A stretch of DNA of 15,234 bases, taken from positions 1 to 15,234 of the forward strand of contig JACCSV010000043.1 of NCBI GenBank assembly GCA_013812805.1. The letters run 5' to 3'. The position numbers were made by a program, and so were the translations under genes. Below, one piece after another: positions 1-7,488 of the stretch. The stretch is from Sphingomonas sp. (GTDB lineage Bacteria > Pseudomonadota > Alphaproteobacteria > Sphingomonadales > Sphingomonadaceae). The notes under the pieces were generated by a model. The model was not told where the DNA came from. It searched no databases and worked only from the letters and a program-made list of their open reading frames with translations. How positions within the stretch are numbered: position 1 is the stretch's first letter; the number at the start of each line of letters is the position of its first letter.

Positions 1-305
1 TCGAATATGTGATGCTCAAGGACAAGAATGACAGCGACGCCGACGCTCGCGAGCTGGTTCGGCTGATCCGCAAGTACAAGCTGCCGGCGAAGGTCAATCT
101 GATCCCGTTCAACCCGTGGCCCGGCGCGGCTTACGAATGTTCGAGCGAGGAGCGCATTCGCGCCTTTTCCAACATCGTCTTTGAAGCGGGGATTTCGGCG
201 CCGGTCCGCACCCCGCGGGGGCGCGACATCGACGCCGCCTGCGGCCAGCTGAAGACCGCCAGTGAGCGCGTGCGCAAGAGCCGCCAGGTCGCTGACTCGG
301 ACTAG
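1..305 (+). CDS. rlmN: 23S rRNA (adenine2503-C2)-methyltransferase, C-terminal part
   Basis: Partial gene: the reading frame is open from the left edge (first full codon at 3, reading EYVMLK) and stops with TAG at 303-305, so only about the last 100 residues are present. The segment carries the RlmN C-terminal signatures AKVNLIPFNPWPG and VRTPRGRDIDAACGQL. In the family this is the end of the radical-SAM barrel, followed by the tail bearing the conserved Cys (here in AACGQL) that forms the transient methyl and RNA adduct. RlmN methylates C2 of A2503 in 23S rRNA, and A37 of some tRNAs, in the cytoplasm. The 4Fe-4S CxxxCxxC motif lies outside the window. The next gene starts 6 nt downstream, so the two are probably co-transcribed. 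Identification is confident; only the N-terminus is missing. Confidence 0.95.
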   Translation, partial: EYVMLKDKNDSDADARELVRLIRKYKLPAKVNLIPFNPWPGAAYECSSEERIRAFSNIVFEAGISAPVRTPRGRDIDAACGQLKTASERVRKSRQVADSD

Positions 306-311
306 GCCGGG

Positions 312-1163
312 GTGTTCTCGCCTACCGACGTTCTGCGCCGCACCCTGGTCCGGCAGGTCCGAGACAAATTCAACGACCGGTCGAAGGGCGAAAGCCCGGT
401 CCCGGCGTCCGATACCGCGCTTTATTCGCGGGGCAGCGTGGTGTGGCGGGTTCACGGCGACGTCACCTCGATGATGGTCGGCGGAGTTGCCGCGTTGCTG
501 ACGCAGATGCTCCATCCCGCGGCGCTGGGCGGCGTGTGGGACCATAGCGACGTGGTCGAGGACCAGCTTGGCCGCCTGCGCCGGACCGCCCGCTTCATTG
601 CCGTCACCACTTACGGCGACCGGGCCGCGGCCGAGCAGGCGATCGCGATGGTGCGGTCGATCCATCAGCGCGTCGGCGGCACATTACCCGACGGCACGGC
701 CTACCGCGCCGACGACCCCGCGTTGCTGGCGTGGGTGCATGTCGCCGGCGCGATTCTGTTCCTCGACGGGTGGCGGCGCTACGCCGAGCCGCGGATGAGC
801 CGCAGCGATCAGGACCGCTATTTCGCGGAAGGCGCGCTGGTCGCCGAGCTGCTTGGCGCCGACCCGGTGCCCAAAAGCCGAAGCGAGGCCGAACAGCTGA
901 TCGACGAGTTCCGGCCTCAGCTTCGCGCCGACCAGCGGACCAGCGCGTTCCGGCAAATCGTGCTCGATTCGCCGGCGCCGACGCTCAAGGACGCGCCGGT
1001 GCAGAAGCTGCTGATGGCGGCGGCGGTGGATCTGTTGCCCCCCTTCGCCCGCGAGATGCACGGGCTGAAGCGGCAGGCGCTGCCGCCGCTGGCGGTCCGG
1101 AGCGCGACCTTCGCCCTCGCGGGCACGCTGCGCTGGGCGTTCGCGACGCAATCCTACCGCTAG
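312..1163 (+). CDS. Oxygenase MpaB family protein (DUF2236)
   Basis: A 283-residue protein of the DUF2236 / MpaB / latex-clearing-protein-like superfamily, whose characterised members are b-type haem oxygenases or peroxygenases (rubber oxygenase Lcp, MpaB). Visible blocks are WRVHGD (45-50), QMLHPAALGGVWDHS (65-79), RRTARFIAVTTYGD (90-103), the IHQRVGG stretch (H118) and WVHVAGAILFLDGW (141-154). By analogy with Lcp, H118 or H143 and the R94/T99 region are candidates for haem ligation and distal-pocket residues; this is inference. The length is typical of the bacterial DUF2236 group and there is no signal peptide, so it should be cytoplasmic or membrane-associated. The start is GTG at 312, the first start after the rlmN stop, giving a conserved-looking N-terminus, but the ribosome-binding site is weak. 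The CFA-type gene follows 25 nt downstream. The substrate is unknown. Confidence 0.85.
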   Translation: MFSPTDVLRRTLVRQVRDKFNDRSKGESPVPASDTALYSRGSVVWRVHGDVTSMMVGGVAALLTQMLHPAALGGVWDHSDVVEDQLGRLRRTARFIAVTTYGDRAAAEQAIAMVRSIHQRVGGTLPDGTAYRADDPALLAWVHVAGAILFLDGWRRYAEPRMSRSDQDRYFAEGALVAELLGADPVPKSRSEAEQLIDEFRPQLRADQRTSAFRQIVLDSPAPTLKDAPVQKLLMAAAVDLLPPFAREMHGLKRQALPPLAVRSATFALAGTLRWAFATQSYR

Positions 1164-1188
1164 AGGTGATTGCGGCCGGCGACCCGCC

Positions 1189-2427
1189 GTGGCAAACCGC
1201 AGCATGGCCCTGATCGGCAAGCTAATCGATCGGCTGCTGGCCAAAGGCAGCATCACCCTTCTATTGCCCGGCCAGGAGCCGGCGACCTATGGCCCGGGCG
1301 GGGGCAAGGACCTCAGGGTCCGCGCCACCGATCGCCGGGTGCCGTTCGACATCGCCAGGAACCCGCGCCTCGGCGTCGGCGAGACCTACATGGACGGGCG
1401 GCTGATCGTCGAGAACGGCACCATCCTCGACCTGCTGGAGATGATCACCGGGTCCAACGCCTGGGAAGAGGGCGGCGCCGGGCGCAAGCATTTCGGGAAG
1501 AGCAAGCTCAAGAAGATCACGGCGTTGATCCGGAGCAACGATCCGCGCCGGTCGCGGCGCAACGTCGCTCATCATTACGACCTCGGCAATGAACTCTACG
1601 ACACCTTCCTCGACGAGGATATGCAGTACAGCTGCGCCTATTTCACCGATCCCGCCAACAGCCTCGACCAGGCGCAGGCGGACAAGAAGGCGCACATCGC
1701 CGCCAAGCTCCACCTGCAGCCGGGGCAGAAGGTCCTCGACATCGGTTGCGGCTGGGGCGGGATGGCGATCTATCTGCACCAGGTCGCCAAAGTCGACGTG
1801 GTTGGAATCACCTTGTCGCGGGAACAGCTGGCGGTGGCGCGACGGCGGGCGGAGGAGGCGGGCGTCGCCGATCGTGTCCGTTTCGAACTGATCGATTACC
1901 GGCAGCTGCACGGCGAGTTCGACCGGATTGTTTCGGTCGGCATGTTCGAGCATGTCGGAGCGGCCCATTTCGACGACTTCTTCGCCGCTTGCCGGCGGCT
2001 GCTGAAGCGCGACGGAGTGATGCTGCTGCACACGATCGGCCGCATGGGCTCGACCAGCGGCACGCCGGATTCGTTCACCGACAAATATATCTTCCCCGGC
2101 TACCATATCCCGTCGCTCAGTCAGATGAGCGCGGCCAGCGAGAAGGCGCGGCTGATCGCCAGCGATGTCGAAATGCTTCGGCTGCATTACGCCTACACTC
2201 TGCGGCACTGGCTGCAGCGGGTGCGCGACAATCGCGCCAGGATCGAGGCGATGTACGACGCGCGATTCTTCCGCATGTGGGAATTCTACATCGCCGGCGC
2301 CATCGTCATGTTCGAGCACGGCACCGGCTGCAATTACCAGGTGCAGTACGTCCGCGACCGCCGGACGCTGCCGATCACCCGCGACTATATGGCGCAAGCG
2401 GAGGCGCGCTACCGCGCTGCCGGCTGA
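1189..2427 (+). CDS. cfa: Cyclopropane-fatty-acyl-phospholipid synthase family methyltransferase
   Basis: A 412-residue SAM-dependent enzyme of the CFA synthase family. These enzymes transfer a methylene group from SAM to the double bond of unsaturated acyl chains in membrane phospholipids. The SAM-binding motif I KVLDIGCGWGG is at 181-191, preceded by the diagnostic AHHYDLGNELY (127-137) and QYSCAYF (146-152). MFEHVG (252-257) carries the Glu that binds the catalytic bicarbonate in E. coli CFA (E254 here); HTIGR (281-285) and IFPGYHIPSL (301-310) follow. The second active-site Cys of the E. coli enzyme does not align with a Cys here, which from memory is common in alphaproteobacterial members. 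The N-terminal 110 residues form the family's lipid-binding lobe. Start: GTG 1189 (used here) or ATG 1204; neither has a convincing Shine-Dalgarno. It is convergent with the secretion operon, 40 nt away. Some relatives make methylated rather than cyclopropanated fatty acids, so the exact product is not certain. Confidence 0.9.
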   Translation: MANRSMALIGKLIDRLLAKGSITLLLPGQEPATYGPGGGKDLRVRATDRRVPFDIARNPRLGVGETYMDGRLIVENGTILDLLEMITGSNAWEEGGAGRKHFGKSKLKKITALIRSNDPRRSRRNVAHHYDLGNELYDTFLDEDMQYSCAYFTDPANSLDQAQADKKAHIAAKLHLQPGQKVLDIGCGWGGMAIYLHQVAKVDVVGITLSREQLAVARRRAEEAGVADRVRFELIDYRQLHGEFDRIVSVGMFEHVGAAHFDDFFAACRRLLKRDGVMLLHTIGRMGSTSGTPDSFTDKYIFPGYHIPSLSQMSAASEKARLIASDVEMLRLHYAYTLRHWLQRVRDNRARIEAMYDARFFRMWEFYIAGAIVMFEHGTGCNYQVQYVRDRRTLPITRDYMAQAEARYRAAG

Positions 2428-2467
2428 AACCCTCCGGAGCGGCCTCGATGCGCTCGGCGGGTCGGAC

Positions 2468-3619
2468 CTAGCGCTCGCCCAGCGCTTCCGATGAGGTCTT
2501 GAGGATCGGCTTGGTGAGGTAGCGGAACACGGTCGAATCGCCGGTGATGATTTCGGCGGTGACGGTCATGCCCGGCTGGATCGCGATTTTTTCGCCGGGC
2601 TTGCGCGGCCGCAGGGTCGAGATGTCGGCCGCGAGCCGCACCCGGTAATAGGTTTCGACGCCTTCCTCGGTTTCTTCCGAAAGCGTGTCGGCGCTGATGT
2701 AGATCACTCGCCCCTTGCCGGATCCGTAGATGCCCGAATCATAGGCATCGAACTTGATCGCCGCTTCCTGCTCGAGGCGGATGAAGGCGATGTCGGCGGG
2801 CGAGACCTTCGCCTCGACGATCAATTCGTCACCGGATGGCACGATCTGCAGGATTTCGTCGCCCGGGGCGAGGACGCCGCCGATCGTGGTGATGCCGATG
2901 TTGGCGATGACGCCGTTGGTCGGGGAGCGAAGTTCGGTTCCCTTGAGAACCGCGCCGCGCTGCGCCAGCTGCTGCTGCGCAGTCACCAGTTCCTGCTCGG
3001 TCTCCGCATAGTCGGCCTGCAGCTCCTGCAGATATTCGGTTCGCTTGTTGACGATCTGGCCTTCGAGTTCGGAGGCAGTGCGCTGCATTCGAAGCACCTC
3101 GGACCGGCTGACGTCGCCGCTGTCGACCAGCGGCAGGTTCATCTGCAGCTCTTGCCTGACCAGCGAGAGCATCGAATTGAGCGCAGTGATCTGGGACGAC
3201 AGCGCGGCCCTGCGGGCTTGGTAGAGGCTTTGCTGGGTACTGACGAACTCGGGATAGGCGCGCGCCGTCGCCGGGAACTGGAGCGGCCGGTTGAGCAGTT
3301 CCGCCTGAATCCGCGCCATCTTCGCCATCAGTCCGGCAGCCTTGGCGCGGCTTTCCTCGACCGCGGCGCCTGGCCGGACCTCGTCGAGCTTGACCAGCAC
3401 CTGGCCACGGGTCACCCGGTCGCCTTCGCGGACCAGCATCTGCGCGATGGTGCCGCCTTCCTCGCTCTGGACGATCTGGACCCGGCCGCTCGGGATCACT
3501 TGGCCGGTGGCGCGAGTGATCTGATCGATCTCCGCCCATAGCGACCACAGGAGGAAACCTGCGATCGACAGCGCAGCCAGTGAGATAATCAGCGTCGGCT
3601 GAGAGATTCGAAGCGTCAT
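2468..3619 (-). CDS. HlyD-family type I secretion periplasmic adaptor
   Basis: A 383-residue membrane-fusion protein that couples the inner-membrane ABC transporter to the outer-membrane TolC-like channel. It has a short cytoplasmic tail and one transmembrane helix (about 9-28), followed by the hallmark first half-lipoyl segment TGQVIPSGRVQIVQSEEGG (38-56) and VREGDRVTRGQVLVKLD (63-79). An alpha-helical hairpin spans about 85-220. The second half-lipoyl motif is LRSPTNGVIAN (230-240), then a beta-barrel domain ends in IQPGMTVTAEIITG (347-360) and YLTKPI (367-372), a classic HlyD C-terminus. The protein is shorter than HlyD or LapC (roughly 450-480 residues), mainly because the helical hairpin is shorter. 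The start ATG 3619 lies 16 nt after the stop of the ABC gene. It is the last gene of the minus-strand operon, and I see no clear intrinsic terminator in the 40 nt before the convergent gene. Confidence 0.95.
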   Translation of the reverse strand: MTLRISQPTLIISLAALSIAGFLLWSLWAEIDQITRATGQVIPSGRVQIVQSEEGGTIAQMLVREGDRVTRGQVLVKLDEVRPGAAVEESRAKAAGLMAKMARIQAELLNRPLQFPATARAYPEFVSTQQSLYQARRAALSSQITALNSMLSLVRQELQMNLPLVDSGDVSRSEVLRMQRTASELEGQIVNKRTEYLQELQADYAETEQELVTAQQQLAQRGAVLKGTELRSPTNGVIANIGITTIGGVLAPGDEILQIVPSGDELIVEAKVSPADIAFIRLEQEAAIKFDAYDSGIYGSGKGRVIYISADTLSEETEEGVETYYRVRLAADISTLRPRKPGEKIAIQPGMTVTAEIITGDSTVFRYLTKPILKTSSEALGER

Positions 3620-3635
3620 TGAGCTGGTGTTCCGA

Positions 3636-5729
3636 TCAGGCTGCAGGCACGGCTTGCAATGGCGTCGACGGCTTTGCCGGGCGTTTCAGCTTGACCATGA
3701 CTTCCGCCGTTGGGCCGTCGACCACAATCCGGCCATTCTGCAAAACGATTACCCTCTCCACCAGGCTGAGCAGCTGCAGCCGGTGGGTGACGAGGACCAG
3801 GGTCATATCCCGAGTCAACGCCGAACCGATCGCGGCAATCACCTTGGCCTCGGTCCCCTGGTCGAGGTTGGCGGTCGGCTCGTCGAGCAGCCACATGGCC
3901 GGCCGAGCAAGGAACAGGCGAATCAGGTTGGCAAGGGTGCGCTGCCCGCCGGACAAGCCGCGCCCGCCCTCGGCGATGGGAAGATCGAGGCCCTTGGGGT
4001 GTGAGGCGATGAATTCCTTGAGGCCGATCAGTTGAGCCTGCTCGATGATCTCGTCGTCGCTCGGCGTCGGCAGCCCCATGATGACGTTGTCGCGCAAGGT
4101 GCCGTTGAGCAGCCGCGTGTCCTGGGCAAGGTAGCCAATCGAGCGTCGAAGCACGTCCGATGCGATTTGCTGGACGTCGAGCCCCCCGACCGTGACCGAG
4201 CCGCTGCCCGGCGCGTACAGGCCGGCCATCATCCGCAGCATCGTCGACTTGCCTGAACCAATGCCGCCAAGCACGCCGACGCGCTCACCCGCCGCGATAT
4301 TCAAGGCGGGAATGGCAATTTCGCTGCGCGCACCCGGATAACTGAACTTGACGTCGCGTAGCTGCAGTGATGGTTGCAGCTTCTCGGGGCGCAAGCCGTC
4401 AACTCCCGGCGCCTGGTCAAGCGGCAGTGTCATGATCCCATCGAGCGCCTGCAGCGACGAGCGGGCATAGCCCCACTGCACAAGGAAGCCGGGAAGCTGC
4501 GAGACCAGCGGGCCATTGACCCGGCCGGCGATGATTGCGCAGGCGATCAGCGCACCGGCGGTCAATTCCCCAGCCGAGACCAGCACCGCGCCCCAGGCGA
4601 TCAGCAGCACGTAGGAAATCTGTTGAAGCGTCAGGAAGATCGAGCTTGCCATCGACGACCAGCGTTTGACCGGGTCCTCGTGCAGCTGGACTTCCTCCAT
4701 CAGGCTGTTCCAGCGGCCCAGCATGTGCCATTCGCCGCGGTTCGCCTTGACCGTTTCCGCAGCGTCCAGCCCCTCGACCAGAAGGCCGTTCTTGCGGTTG
4801 CCGCTGATCTGGGCCTTGGCCGTGTCCTTACGGATCAGCCGCGAAATTATGAATGCGAGCGTCAGCGCAATGGGCAGCGCCACGATCGGCACGTAAGCGA
4901 TCGGTCCGCCGATGCTGGCAATTACGAAAATGAAGAAGATGGCGAACGGCAGATCGGCGATGAGGAAGATCGACCCGGACGAAAGGAGCGACCGGATCTG
5001 CTCCCAACCGCGGATCTGCGCGGCCATGGTGCCGATCGACGGGGGTCGGGCGTCGAGGCGGATCGCCTGCGCGCGCGCGAAAAAGAATTCAGAGACTTCG
5101 GCGTCGATCTTGGCCGCTTCCCGTTCGATCATCAGCGCCCGGGTCGACCGCAAGATGAAGTCCACCACCAAAGCGAAGATCACGCCGACCGTCAGCACCC
5201 ACAAAGTCGCAAAGCCGCTGGTCGGGATCACCCGGTCGTAAATCTGCATCGAATAAAGCGATGTCGCCAGCGTCAGGATGTTGACGATGACGGTGGCAAT
5301 GATCGCCGAGAGGAACACCTTCTTGCGGCGGCGCAGCGCACGGGTGAACACCGAGATCGCCCGCGGCGCATCCTCGCGGTCGCGCATTCGTGGCAGCTCG
5401 AGCTCGTAGAAAAGAGTGTCGGCATCGACCTTGCGATGCTCGGTCCCCTCGGGCGAAGCGGCGCGAACCGCATCGAGGCTTTCCCATTGCTCGGCGACCG
5501 CCCAGCCCAGTAGCGGGTGGAACGTGAGCAGCGGCAGTTGATGGGGGCCTGGGCGGCCTTCGATCTTCTCCGGGGGCGTGAGGTTGAGCCGGGCGCAAAA
5601 CTGCTCGAGCGATGCGCTATTGCTTACGCTCAGCTCTTCGAGTTCGCTCGAGTTTGACCAGCTCGGCGGAAGCTCTGCTCCCGTCCGCTGGGCGAAAATC
5701 TGAATGACGCTGACAATCGACTGGGTCAT
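3636..5729 (-). CDS. Type I secretion system permease/ATPase (LssB/LapB-type ABC transporter)
   Basis: A 697-residue fused permease-ATPase that powers export of unfolded substrates through the T1SS channel. The N-terminal 120 residues resemble a short, degenerate C39-like domain; the single Cys (C45, in EQFCARLN) lacks the usual C39 peptidase context, so leader cleavage is unlikely. The membrane domain (about 137-405) begins with the family signature MQIYDRVIPTSG (161-172) and has about six hydrophobic segments. The nucleotide-binding domain has Walker A GGIGSGKST (488-496), Q-loop Q536 (YLAQD), signature LSGGQ (592-596), Walker B WLLDEP (613-618) and switch His H649 (LVTHR), all intact. I chose ATG 5729, which leaves 11 nt after the tolC-like stop. 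An in-frame ATG at 5768 would add 13 residues and overlap that gene by 28 nt; neither start has a strong Shine-Dalgarno. The operon context and divergent repeat genes point to adhesin-type substrates. Confidence 0.95.
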   Translation of the reverse strand: MTQSIVSVIQIFAQRTGAELPPSWSNSSELEELSVSNSASLEQFCARLNLTPPEKIEGRPGPHQLPLLTFHPLLGWAVAEQWESLDAVRAASPEGTEHRKVDADTLFYELELPRMRDREDAPRAISVFTRALRRRKKVFLSAIIATVIVNILTLATSLYSMQIYDRVIPTSGFATLWVLTVGVIFALVVDFILRSTRALMIEREAAKIDAEVSEFFFARAQAIRLDARPPSIGTMAAQIRGWEQIRSLLSSGSIFLIADLPFAIFFIFVIASIGGPIAYVPIVALPIALTLAFIISRLIRKDTAKAQISGNRKNGLLVEGLDAAETVKANRGEWHMLGRWNSLMEEVQLHEDPVKRWSSMASSIFLTLQQISYVLLIAWGAVLVSAGELTAGALIACAIIAGRVNGPLVSQLPGFLVQWGYARSSLQALDGIMTLPLDQAPGVDGLRPEKLQPSLQLRDVKFSYPGARSEIAIPALNIAAGERVGVLGGIGSGKSTMLRMMAGLYAPGSGSVTVGGLDVQQIASDVLRRSIGYLAQDTRLLNGTLRDNVIMGLPTPSDDEIIEQAQLIGLKEFIASHPKGLDLPIAEGGRGLSGGQRTLANLIRLFLARPAMWLLDEPTANLDQGTEAKVIAAIGSALTRDMTLVLVTHRLQLLSLVERVIVLQNGRIVVDGPTAEVMVKLKRPAKPSTPLQAVPAA

Positions 5730-5740
5730 GGAAATGAAAC

Positions 5741-7114
5741 TCAACCTGCCTGCGGGGTCCAGCGGCATGTGCGCAAGCGCAGCCGCGTCGCCGACGCCAT
5801 TGCACCGATCTTCGCTTCTGTCAGCCCAATCCGCGCCGCATTGGATTCGCGCACCGCGTTCATCACGTCAAGCCAGGTCCGGCGCCCGGTGATGAACTGC
5901 CGCATAAACGAGTCGGTCACCGCCCCCGCCGCTTCGGCAGCCGCGGAGCTGGCTTCGATCCTGCCGCGCGCCGACGTATTCTCGACGACGTCGAGGACGA
6001 CGGTCTCGCGCGATTCCCGCTCGGCGACCGAGATCTGCAGGTCGGCGGTCTGGGCACGCGACCGTGCCGCCTCGGCGGAGGCGAACGGGGCGAGTCCGCC
6101 GCTGGTCTGCGCCCGGACCGACAGCCCGACCTGAGCACCTTCGTTGTCGGTATAGGAGCCGAGCAGCCCCACCTGCGGATAGATGGACGCCTTGGCTACC
6201 TTGGCTTCCGCGAGGGCGACTTCGGCCTCGGCCTTGCGGCGGCGAAGCGCCGGGCTGCACTGCAACGCTTCGACGACCGCACCCTCGGCGGCGGGATGGT
6301 GCCGGCTTTCGGAATATTCGGGGACCGGGCCAAGCTCGAAATTGGTGTCGCCGACAAGTTCGTAGAACCGCTGCAGTGCGGAATACCGCTGCGCGCTGAC
6401 GGTTGTCATTTCCTGCCGCACCTGAGCGGCTCGAGAGCGCGCGAGGTCGAGGTCGGAGCGCGGGCTGACTTCCTGCGTGACCCGGCGCTCCATCGATTCC
6501 ACCAGACGCTGATGTTCGGACAGGCTTTCCTTGAGGATGGCCTCCAGCTGGATCGTTCGAGCGATCTCGAAATAGGAGGTCGACAACCGCAAGAGGATGT
6601 CGAGGGCCGTCTCTTCGAGCTGAGCGGCGGCGACCCGGGTCGAAGCCTGCGCGCGCTGGATCGCGCCGCTGATTCGGCCGCCGGTCCAAAGCGGTTGGTT
6701 GACTTGCAGCCCCGGGCGAATCCGCCCGATCCGGTCGTCGAGCGTCGCAGCCTCGATGTTCACGCTCGGGAAGCGCCCCCACCGGGCGGCCCGCAATTCG
6801 GACGAGCTTGCGCGGATCGCGGATTTCGCGGCGGCGATCGCCGGATAGGTCTCGACCGCCTGCTCCGCGGCTCGCGCCAGCGCCGGCGGGATCCCCGCGC
6901 CGACCGCCTCCTGAACGGTCTGGATGGCGGCAGGCGGCGGCGCGGCCGGTCGAGACGCAGCCTGAGCCGCGACTGCATCGGCGGTCGGTTGCTGGACCAC
7001 CTGGCCCGCGGCGAGGGTGGAGCACCCCGCCACGCACAGGATCAGCGGCAAACGTAGCCATGCGCGTGCCGCAGGCGCGTCCCGATGCCGTCCACAATCT
7101 TTCACTGATCTCAT
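5741..7114 (-). CDS. TolC-family outer-membrane efflux/secretion protein
   Basis: A 457-residue outer-membrane channel component, the first gene of the T1SS operon. Two tandem outer-membrane-efflux-protein repeats are visible (about 85-255 and 285-445). Each has long amphipathic helices; typical blocks are KSAIRASSSELRAARWGRFP (97-116) and TGRRTWLDVMNAVRESN (409-425), the latter diagnostic for T1SS TolC homologues. I start it at ATG 7114, which has a GGGAA Shine-Dalgarno about 10 nt upstream and gives a signal peptide (basic region, then hydrophobic 19-30). Longer in-frame starts up to 7288 would place about 58 unlikely residues before the signal. The signal ends in VAGC (28-31), a plausible lipobox predicting a lipidated C31; cleavage further on by signal peptidase I is the alternative. 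Residues 40-75 are an Ala/Pro/Gln-rich linker. It is followed immediately by the ABC transporter. Confidence 0.92.
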   Translation of the reverse strand: MRSVKDCGRHRDAPAARAWLRLPLILCVAGCSTLAAGQVVQQPTADAVAAQAASRPAAPPPAAIQTVQEAVGAGIPPALARAAEQAVETYPAIAAAKSAIRASSSELRAARWGRFPSVNIEAATLDDRIGRIRPGLQVNQPLWTGGRISGAIQRAQASTRVAAAQLEETALDILLRLSTSYFEIARTIQLEAILKESLSEHQRLVESMERRVTQEVSPRSDLDLARSRAAQVRQEMTTVSAQRYSALQRFYELVGDTNFELGPVPEYSESRHHPAAEGAVVEALQCSPALRRRKAEAEVALAEAKVAKASIYPQVGLLGSYTDNEGAQVGLSVRAQTSGGLAPFASAEAARSRAQTADLQISVAERESRETVVLDVVENTSARGRIEASSAAAEAAGAVTDSFMRQFITGRRTWLDVMNAVRESNAARIGLTEAKIGAMASATRLRLRTCRWTPQAG

Positions 7115-7230
7115 CCGAAAATTTCCCGCGGCGCGACACGCTGCGCCAAGTCGGCCCGGCCACACAAGACGGCGGTGCGGCTGTCTGAGAACAGCAGCGG
7201 ATCCGGACGGCTCTGCCAAGGTGCAGCGGG

Positions 7231-7259
7231 CAAATACTAGGGGTGCCGCAATTTCGCAA
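7231..7259 (-). promoter_or_regulatory. Candidate sigma70-type promoter for the T1SS operon
   Basis: Read on the minus strand, TTGCGA (7259-7254) is followed after exactly 17 nt by TATTTG (7236-7231). This would place the transcription start about 110 nt upstream of the tolC-like ATG at 7114. Spacing is ideal and both hexamers match the general bacterial consensus at four of six positions. A single match of this quality is only suggestive. Confidence 0.35.
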
Positions 7260-7472
7260 GGAAAAGCACGGTGTGGTAAGAAGTCCACAAATCACCGGCC
7301 GTTCTTCACGAAATGCTAGTAAACGCGGTTTTAGCACTGCTCTCTTGGCGGACGTGAACCCTTTTCCCCCTTGCCATTTAAAAACATATCGGTAGCAATC
7401 GTCGAGCAAAGGCAGGAATCGAGCGACCGGAGCAATGTGTCTCGCACCGGTGGCTCGGGTTTCTGCATCGGT

Positions 7473-7481
7473 AAGAAGGGG
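7473..7481 (+). promoter_or_regulatory. Ribosome-binding site deciding the adhesin start
   Basis: AAGAAGGGG lies 7 nt before ATG 7489. This purine-rich site favours ATG 7489 over the in-frame ATG at 7435, which would add 18 residues (rich in Arg and Val) unlike the rest of the protein. Confidence 0.7.
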
Positions 7482-7488
7482 ATTGATT

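Larger units (their letters stand above)
7115..7488. other. Divergent intergenic region between T1SS operon and substrate genes
   Basis: 374 nt without a convincing gene; it must hold the promoters of both divergent transcription units. It is noticeably AT-richer than the flanking genes around 7225-7400. A minus-strand sigma70-like candidate is at 7231-7259 (separate entry). For the plus strand only a weak candidate is seen: TTGCCA at 7371-7376 with TAGCAA 16 nt downstream at 7393-7398. A small dyad TGTGG-8 nt-CCACA (7272-7289) lies centrally and could be an operator, but it is short enough to be chance. No riboswitch or small RNA fold was recognised. Confidence 0.6.

Noticed and set aside
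1261..2397. 378-codon minus-strand frame inside the CFA-type gene
   Set aside because: Shadow of a high-GC coding region; the plus strand has clear CFA motifs throughout.
4374..5513. 379-codon plus-strand frame antisense to the ABC transporter
   Set aside because: Arg/Asp/Gln-rich GC shadow with no recognisable domain; the minus strand carries all ABC motifs.
7272..7289. Dyad TGTGG-8 nt-CCACA in the divergent intergenic region as a firm operator
   Set aside because: A 5-bp half-site with an 8-nt gap is common by chance; mentioned only in the region entry.
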